From Gloeocapsa sp. UFS-A4-WI-NPMV-4B04 (GTDB lineage Bacteria; Cyanobacteriota; Cyanobacteriia; Cyanobacteriales; Chroococcidiopsidaceae), in NCBI GenBank assembly GCA_019359535.1, contig JAHHHE010000031.1, positions 1-37,782 on the forward strand: a stretch of DNA of 37,782 nucleotides. Direction: 5' to 3'. The notes below the pieces were generated by a model that had not been told where the DNA came from, did no database searches, and worked only from the letters and a program-made list of their open reading frames with translations. Made by a program: the position numbers and the translations under genes. The first letter of the stretch is position 1. Each line of letters opens with the position of its first letter. Below are positions 32,377 through 37,782 of the stretch, one piece after another.

Positions 32377-32895
32377 CTATCTACTAAACAAACCTTGGAT
32401 TACTTCAACGTTGGCAAGCACTAAGTAACCTAATACAGCACCGCCAATACCACCAATCAGAAAGCCTTTGGCATATTCGTTCCAGCCCGCTCCTGTCTTC
32501 AAATCGTCTGGAGGTTCAGGTGTACCCACGGCTACAAAAGGCTCTTTTGGTCTGCTATTAGCGTAAACGTAGATTGCTCCCGATGAAATTAAAACCATAC
32601 CAAGTGTTGCCAGTAACCCCGCTCTATCAGCAATATCTGTATCCCGCAGTGGCCCTAGTTTAGCAAATGGATTAATTAGCCAATAACCATGAGCAATACC
32701 AGCTTCTACCCCTCGTCTCAAGGAAGATATACCTTTGCGGTAAGCAGGCAAGATACTAAGATACCACTTAACAATGGCAGAATTGTTGATCGGTGTTAAC
32801 AGATTCCCATCTTGGGGATCGCCAGCTGGAAAGACAACCTCTCGATTTCTAGGATCGCTCGGACGATTCTTGGAGGCATCTACTGCTTGTACCAT
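32377..32895 (-). CDS. psaL: Photosystem I subunit XI PsaL, second tandem copy
   Basis: This 172-aa PsaL paralogue has the same framework: SDPRNREVVFPAGDP, TPINNSAIVKWYLSILPAYR, RGVEAGIAHGYWLINPFAKL, and GFLIGGIGGAVLGYLVL. The inter-helix loop differs, with RPKEP (115-119) and PEPP (126-129) in place of NPPQP and PNPP. The two proteins are clearly divergent paralogues rather than a recent duplication. Both retain chlorophyll- and trimer/tetramer-contact regions as far as I can see. Upstream, 47-bp repeats (32941-33060) and a 14-bp-stem hairpin separate it from psaJ, implying separate control. Confidence 0.92.
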   Translation of the reverse strand: MVQAVDASKNRPSDPRNREVVFPAGDPQDGNLLTPINNSAIVKWYLSILPAYRKGISSLRRGVEAGIAHGYWLINPFAKLGPLRDTDIADRAGLLATLGMVLISSGAIYVYANSRPKEPFVAVGTPEPPDDLKTGAGWNEYAKGFLIGGIGGAVLGYLVLANVEVIQGLFSR

Positions 32896-32940
32896 GTCTT
32901 ATCTTCAAGCTTTAGAGAAACTATGTGATTATCTTATGTG

Positions 32941-33060
32941 AATAAATAAGAGTGAATTTCAGTCTTTAGAGTGAATTTTAGAAGAATTCCTAGATAGGTA
33001 ATTATTTTATCCAAATAAATAAGACTGAATTTCAATCTTTGGAGTAAATTTTAGGAGAAT
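32941..33060. repeat. Pair of 47-bp direct repeats upstream of psaL
   Basis: Copy A (32941-32987) and copy B (33014-33060) match at 42 of 47 positions, period 73. Each begins AATAAATAAG and contains TGAATTTC and TTTTAG. They lie 46-165 nt upstream of the psaL start at 32895, so they could be promoter duplication or binding sites for a light-response regulator. Confidence 0.8.
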
Positions 33061-33093
33061 TTGCTCAGTTAATTGTTTATTTATAAATAACGA

Positions 33094-33131
33094 TTGAAAC
33101 TCGCGATTTATAAAAATATCGCGAGTTTCAA
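33094..33131 (-). terminator. Strong hairpin between psaJ and psaL
   Basis: TTGAAACTCGCGAT and ATCGCGAGTTTCAA form a perfect 14-bp stem around a 10-nt loop. There is no long T-run on the minus strand, so it may be a partial terminator or an RNA-processing/stability element separating psaFJ from the psaL genes. Confidence 0.6.
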
Positions 33132-33267
33132 AATAATATTTCTCCGGCTTAATAATACGGCAGTTTTTAGATTATGCTGTTACATCTACAGTTCATATCT
33201 CAAAAATGCTGAATAAGCTTAAGTAAAAGACAACCCTCATACTTAGGTTTTTAAGCCGTTTTTTGGA

Positions 33268-33417
33268 TTAGGGATTTGGAAACATGAGAATGTCTGGGAA
33301 GTAATAATTAATTAAAGCCCAGGTAACGAATGAGACTACTACGGAAATAACGGCTAGAACTGGGGCGAGGGAAAGATACTGAAGGAAATATGTTTTTGAG
33401 TCGTTTTTATTCGCCAT
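33268..33417 (-). CDS. psaJ: Photosystem I subunit IX PsaJ
   Basis: A 49-aa protein is encoded from ATG 33417 to TAA 33268-33270. It reads MANKNDSKTYFLQYLSLAP, then a single membrane helix (VLAVISVVVSFVTWALINYY) and FPDILMFPNP. This matches PsaJ (family pattern KYLSTAPVLA...FPDLLFHP). PsaJ lies at the edge of photosystem I beside PsaF and helps hold it. It follows psaF by 38 bp, the usual psaFJ operon. A ribosome site GGAGATTG lies just upstream of the start. Confidence 0.93.
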   Translation of the reverse strand: MANKNDSKTYFLQYLSLAPVLAVISVVVSFVTWALINYYFPDILMFPNP

Positions 33418-33455
33418 GAATCAATCTCCAAAATAAGTTGATCAGTTAAGCTAAA

Positions 33456-33959
33456 CTAACGCGGAGAAATAGGTATTTCATCATCTTTGGCAACTAATTC
33501 ACCTGACAGGAATTCTTTGATAGCTCCTACAGGCCAAGTAGCACCGCCTAACCCACATTTGACAGCTAAAGGAACATCGATAACAAGTTCTTTGCTTTCA
33601 GGGGCTGCACCATCCATCTTTTTAACTGCTCGGATATAAGAGCGACCCATCCAGCCAATCCAGCCAGCTATATAGAGAAAGGCAAGACCCGGAAGGGTGA
33701 TATCACCCAAGTGTCCAGGGCGACCATCTACAATTAGACGAGGCAGACCCTCTGGGCCGCAGAGAGCATTATTATCAACATAGTATTGAAATCGATCTTT
33801 TGCTGATCTTGTATCGGTAGACGCACGGGCAGTTTGGGCCCGTTGAAGAAACTCAGGCGATTCACCACAAGGTACAAGACCAGCCCCTATTGCTTTTGCT
33901 GGTGGGGCAAAATTCATCCATAGCCCAATCACAAGAATTAGAGCCAACAATCGTCGCAT
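33456..33959 (-). CDS. psaF: Photosystem I subunit III PsaF
   Basis: This 167-aa photosystem I protein lies on the lumenal side, the docking region for plastocyanin or cytochrome c6. A signal peptide ([20 protein letters not shown], cut near AKA-I) precedes the lumenal domain with paired cysteines ([29 protein letters not shown]). A membrane helix ([20 protein letters not shown]) and the C-terminal [17 protein letters not shown] complete it. All family features are present. It is the first gene of psaFJ; the start ATG 33959 is preceded by a 268-bp region shared with divergent tsaD. Confidence 0.95.
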   Translation of the reverse strand: MRRLLALILVIGLWMNFAPPAKAIGAGLVPCGESPEFLQRAQTARASTDTRSAKDRFQYYVDNNALCGPEGLPRLIVDGRPGHLGDITLPGLAFLYIAGWIGWMGRSYIRAVKKMDGAAPESKELVIDVPLAVKCGLGGATWPVGAIKEFLSGELVAKDDEIPISPR

Positions 33960-34227
33960 GGAATTGTTTCCCTTTATTACAAAACAAAAAGTTTGGTGTA
34001 CAAGCGGAAAGTTTACGGTTAACTTAAGATTCCCGCAAAAATTTCCAAGACACGAAGCGGACTGTTTTTAGAGACAAAGTATTTGCCCAGAAAAACAGCA
34101 CTTGTACAGGCTTTTTTACAGAACTTGGAAGTTATCATACTCTTGAAGCGCGATCGCCGAAAGTTGAAGTAAATAAAAGTTTAAACTTCAAAAGCCAAGT
34201 CCATTCATTTTTGAGATTAAGTCTTCA

Positions 34228-35307
34228 ATGTCAACCGTTTTAGCGATTGAAACTAGCTGTGACGAAACTGCCGTAGCGGTTGTTAAAAATCGTCAAGTTT
34301 GTAGTAGTATTATTAACTCTCAAATTCCAGTCCATCGTCAGTATGGTGGGGTAGTGCCGGAGGTAGCATCGCGCCAGCACTTAGAAAGTATTAATCAAGG
34401 AATCGCAGAGGCACTAAAACAAGCCCAGCTTGACTGGACAGCAATTGATGGTATTGCTGCAACTTGTGCGCCGGGACTTGTAGGGGCGCTGTTGGTAGGA
34501 ATAACTGCCGCAAAAACTTTAGCATTATTACATCAAAAGCCGTTTTTGGGAGTTCATCACCTCGAAGGTCACATTTACGCTAACTGTTTGAGTGAACCAA
34601 GTTTAGAACCGCCTTTCCTAAGTTTGCTAGTTTCTGGCGGCCACACAAGCTTGATTTATGTCAAAGATTGTGGTGTCTATGAAACACTAGGAGAAACTCG
34701 TGATGATGCAGCAGGTGAAGCATTTGATAAAGTGGCGCGGTTATTAAAGTTGGGCTATCCGGGTGGTCCAATAATTGATCAACTAGCACAAGAAGGCACA
34801 CAAACTTTTGATCTACCAGAAGGTAAGGTTTCATTACCACAAGGAGGTTATCACCGTTATGATTCGAGTTTTAGTGGATTAAAAACGGCGGTACTACGGC
34901 TAGTACAACAATTAGAGCGAGATTCACAGCCGTTACCGATCAAAGACGTGGCTGCTAGTTTTCAAAACACAGTGGCGCGAGCGCTTACCAAACGTGCGAT
35001 CGCCTGCGCCCTCGATTATGGACTAAATACAATTGCTGTCGGTGGAGGTGTAGCAGCTAACAGTGGATTGCGATCGCACCTTTTTTCTGCCGCTAGTCAG
35101 CACAACTTAAAAGTGCTATTCCCCCCGCTCAAATTCTGTACTGATAATGCCGCAATGATTGGCTGTGCAGCTGCCGACCATCTTAATCGAGGTCATACTT
35201 CGCCTTTAACTCTGGGTGTTCACTCACGGCTATCAGTTACCGAAGTTATGCAGCTGTATCAACATCAGGGGTCAGGGGTCAGGGATCAGATGAATAAAAA
35301 GATTTAG
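34228..35307 (+). CDS. tsaD: tRNA threonylcarbamoyladenosine synthase subunit TsaD
   Basis: This 359-aa ASKHA-fold enzyme, with TsaB/TsaE, transfers threonylcarbamoyl to A37 of tRNAs that read ANN codons. [14 protein letters not shown] opens the nucleotide fold. The metal-binding HHLEGHIYA contains H111 and H115. Further: [38 protein letters not shown] and the late ATP-site CTDNAAMIG. The last 20 residues ([14 protein letters not shown]) are coded by a run of TCAGGGG heptamers, so the natural C-terminus seems to have been extended by an invading repeat. Divergent from psaF. ATG 34228. Confidence 0.95.
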   Translation: MSTVLAIETSCDETAVAVVKNRQVCSSIINSQIPVHRQYGGVVPEVASRQHLESINQGIAEALKQAQLDWTAIDGIAATCAPGLVGALLVGITAAKTLALLHQKPFLGVHHLEGHIYANCLSEPSLEPPFLSLLVSGGHTSLIYVKDCGVYETLGETRDDAAGEAFDKVARLLKLGYPGGPIIDQLAQEGTQTFDLPEGKVSLPQGGYHRYDSSFSGLKTAVLRLVQQLERDSQPLPIKDVAASFQNTVARALTKRAIACALDYGLNTIAVGGGVAANSGLRSHLFSAASQHNLKVLFPPLKFCTDNAAMIGCAAADHLNRGHTSPLTLGVHSRLSVTEVMQLYQHQGSGVRDQMNKKI

Positions 35308-35410
35308 TATGGAAAGCCAGACGCGCAGCGCGCAAGCAATAAGCCGCGCTCATAAGAAGCTCTAATCTTATCCTCTCTTCCCTAACCCCTGCTCCCTGAT
35401 CCCTAACCCC
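35265..35410. repeat. TCAGGGG heptamer repeats with inverted partner
   Basis: Units TCAGGGG (35265-35271), TCAGGGG (35272-35278) and TCAGGGA (35279-35285) overlap the end of tsaD. The complementary set CCCTGATCCCTAACCCC lies at about 35394-35410. AGGGATCAG (35281-35289) pairs perfectly with CTGATCCCT (35396-35404), which can fold into a terminator-like structure between the convergent genes. Related copies occur at about 28289-28306 and 24640-24656, and CTAGCC variants near 2070 and 2180. Confidence 0.8.
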
Positions 35411-36367
35411 TTAATTATGCTGGTCAAGAATAGAGCGGATTAGGCTGGAAACCACATCCGGCTGTTCTAACATTGCTAAGTGACCACAATCGGGAATTTC
35501 AACAACATTATCTCCACAAGCTTGAAATAGCGGGTGAAAGCTTGCCAAATGACGGACATACTTTGGTTCCATAATCTTGTCTTTAGCTCCAGCAAGAAAA
35601 TAAACTGGCTGCCTCAATTGAGAAACTAGCTGAGGTAAACGGTTAATTTCTTCTTCTGTTGTAGAGTTCAGTAATGTTCCTACAGCAGCTTCTGGGTGCG
35701 CCATGACAAAATCAATTACTCGTTGACGACCCCAAGAACGAGCTAGAGCCTGCGCTACGTTTGCTCGCGTAAACAACAAATCAATTAAAGGTAGTTGGCA
35801 AAGCCAATAAGGGCGAAATTTCAATAGTTGCTGACCAGAGGAGCGAAACTGCTCAAAAGCTTCCTTAAGATAAACGCCACCACCCGCGTTGATACATATT
35901 ACTCCCTTAATACATTCAGGCAATTGATCTGCTGCCCAAAGCGCAATACTGCCTCCCAAGGAGTGACCAATCAACCAAGCATTGGTAATATTTAGTTTTT
36001 GCAACAGAATTGCCAAATCCTGGGCATAGGCAGCTGGAGTATAGCAATTAGACGATTGCCCAAGATTTTTGTCTTGAGGAGATTCAAGCAGAGGCATGAC
36101 CGTTAACGGTTTAGCGCTCGTAGTACCCACTGCCGGACTTAAAAAATTTTGCTGACCCACTTCGGCTTCTAGACTACTCTGCGACTGACCAAAACCGCGT
36201 AAATCATAAGTTAGGCATTGGTAATCTGATGCCAACCGCTCAATTAGTGGTTGCCAGTATTCACGACTTAGAAGCCAACCGTGAATAAAAACTAAAGCAT
36301 GGGGAGTTGTCGTGGGGTTCGTTAGCTCGTAAGCGTGCTGAACTCCCAGGATTTCAATAGTTGCCAT
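35411..36367 (-). CDS. Alpha/beta hydrolase
   Basis: This 318-aa protein has the alpha/beta-hydrolase fold. It shows the oxyanion HG motif (ALVFIHGWLLSREYW), DLRGFGQS, the nucleophile elbow LIGHSLGG (S136), a likely acid in FLAGAKDKIMEP, and the base His in DCGHLAMLEQPD. A 45-residue polar insert (about 68-110) sits between strand DLRGFG and the helix that precedes the elbow. No signal peptide. Substrate unknown; the family includes esterases, lipases and dehalogenases. Start ATG 36367. Convergent with tsaD. Confidence 0.88.
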   Translation of the reverse strand: MATIEILGVQHAYELTNPTTTPHALVFIHGWLLSREYWQPLIERLASDYQCLTYDLRGFGQSQSSLEAEVGQQNFLSPAVGTTSAKPLTVMPLLESPQDKNLGQSSNCYTPAAYAQDLAILLQKLNITNAWLIGHSLGGSIALWAADQLPECIKGVICINAGGGVYLKEAFEQFRSSGQQLLKFRPYWLCQLPLIDLLFTRANVAQALARSWGRQRVIDFVMAHPEAAVGTLLNSTTEEEINRLPQLVSQLRQPVYFLAGAKDKIMEPKYVRHLASFHPLFQACGDNVVEIPDCGHLAMLEQPDVVSSLIRSILDQHN

Positions 36368-37297
<930 letters not shown>

Positions 37298-37323
37298 AAA
37301 AGTTCCTGACAGCAAGGTAGAAA

Positions 37324-37370
37324 GAAGAGCGATCGCCCTTTGAAAAAATATTACTCATTTTTCGCTCTTC
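37324..37370 (+). terminator. Hairpin after the GNAT gene
   Basis: GAAGAGCGA (37324-37332) pairs with TCGCTCTTC (37362-37370); inside, GAAAAAATA faces CATTTTT and may extend the stem. It lies between the acetyltransferase stop and the tRNA. There is no clear T-run after the outer stem. Confidence 0.5.
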
Positions 37371-37404
37371 CGTGTTAGAGTAATAAGCGAATCCAGATCC
37401 GCGT

Positions 37405-37478
37405 CGGGATGTAGCGCAGCTTGGTAGCGCGCCTGCTTTGGGAGCAGGATGTCGCAGGTTCAAATCCTGTCATCCCGA
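37405..37478 (+). tRNA. tRNA-Pro(UGG)
   Basis: This 74-nt cloverleaf has acceptor strands CGGGATG / CATCCCG with discriminator A (37478). The D arm is GCGCAGCTTGGTAGCGC. The anticodon stem-loop is CCTGC-TTTGGGA-GCAGG, placing TGG at the anticodon. The T arm is GCAGGTTCAAATCCTGT. No CCA is encoded. A strong terminator follows. Confidence 0.96.
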
Positions 37479-37493
37479 TTTAAAAAAATATCG

Positions 37494-37532
37494 AAAAAGC
37501 CTTGAGAATAATATAGTTTCAAGGCTTTTTTT
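37494..37532 (+). terminator. Rho-independent terminator of tRNA-Pro
   Basis: A perfect 12-bp stem AAAAAGCCTTGA / TCAAGGCTTTTT with a 13-nt loop runs into T residues, 16 nt after the tRNA. Confidence 0.9.
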
Positions 37533-37719
37533 GGACAGTGTTGCTAATGTGTAGTGCAAATGTAATAGCAAGAATTCGTTTGGCTCTAGAACACCTCAAG
37601 CTTGCTGATATTTAAGATACATAACCTAATCAAACGTCTGAACATTGGTAGAAAGGCTAGTAGGCTAAGGCGTAAATTGATATACCATTGAGTCAAGCAG
37701 AACGAATGGAGAGAAAGGC

Positions 37720-37782
37720 TTGCCCCGACTTGCACCAAAACCTCTAAAGTTAGAAGCCGATGAGCGTGAGGAACTACAACAC
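37720..37782 (+). CDS. Start of an IS630-type transposase, cut by the window edge
   Basis: The frame starting at TTG 37720 reads LPRLAPKPLKLEADEREELQ and runs off the right edge. This matches the N-terminal helix-turn-helix entry of IS630-family transposases (family pattern M-RxAPKPLxLxxxERxxLxxL). AGAAAGG lies just upstream. Whether it is intact cannot be seen. Confidence 0.6.
   Translation, partial: MPRLAPKPLKLEADEREELQH

Noticed and set aside
32377-32895. Far-red photoacclimation (FaRLiP) psaL copy
   Set aside because: No other FaRLiP genes (alternative psaA/psaB, psbA, allophycocyanin, phytochrome regulators) are nearby; the copy sits in the psaFJ cluster.

Overview
The window is chromosomal DNA of a cyanobacterium. 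It carries photosystem I genes (psaF, psaJ and two psaL copies), many GCGATCGC (HIP1-type) octamers, a plant/cyanobacterial-type pyruvate dehydrogenase E2, an acyl-ACP synthetase and a remA-gmk pair. The gene order psaF-psaJ-psaL next to gmk, and proline-rich motifs in PsaL, fit lineages such as Chroococcidiopsis/Gloeocapsopsis or heterocyst formers. The genus is inference; no rRNA is present.

Layout. 1-600: decayed IS982-type transposase. 597-4674 (minus): pyruvate dehydrogenase E2, a YlqD-like protein and acyl-ACP synthetase. 4772-5411: BrnT-type toxin-antitoxin locus with a palindromic operator and a frameshifted antitoxin. 5700-6600: graveyard of IS5, IS1 and IS110 fragments. 6841-13266: stress-flavoured region with small membrane proteins (DUF2809-like, DUF2231), a DUF2993 protein, two hemerythrin-domain proteins, a general-stress SDR and a second SDR that is a pseudogene. 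14114-17506: PGM1-type ATP-grasp ligase and a membrane Ser/Thr kinase. 17730-19786: small exported or membrane proteins. 19945-24200: SdhA, then a Mn-exporter gene behind a complete yybP-ykoY riboswitch, then MgtE. 24265-26462: small conserved protein, M20 amidohydrolase and a short SLH protein. 26779-28057: eroding accessory island (DUF6714-like/ankyrin gene split at an A7 run, an immunity-like gene whose start reads ATA, a TPR pseudogene). 28056-28188 (minus): candidate structured small RNA. 28392-31386: RqcH/NFACT, RemA and guanylate kinase. 31554-33959 (minus): psaF, psaJ, psaL, psaL. 34228-37782: tsaD, alpha/beta hydrolase, Ycf52-like GNAT, tRNA-Pro(UGG) and the start of an IS630-type transposase.

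The strongest second-look items are: the Mn riboswitch, where the aptamer P1 strand and the Shine-Dalgarno compete for the same bases; the tandem divergent psaL genes; a hemerythrin domain lacking one His ligand beside an intact paralogue; the broken BrnA-like antitoxin; and the unannotated structured RNA near 28.1 kb. I see no CRISPR array, prophage or clearly novel multi-gene defence system. All calls come from reading the sequence and recalling protein families; no searches were run.
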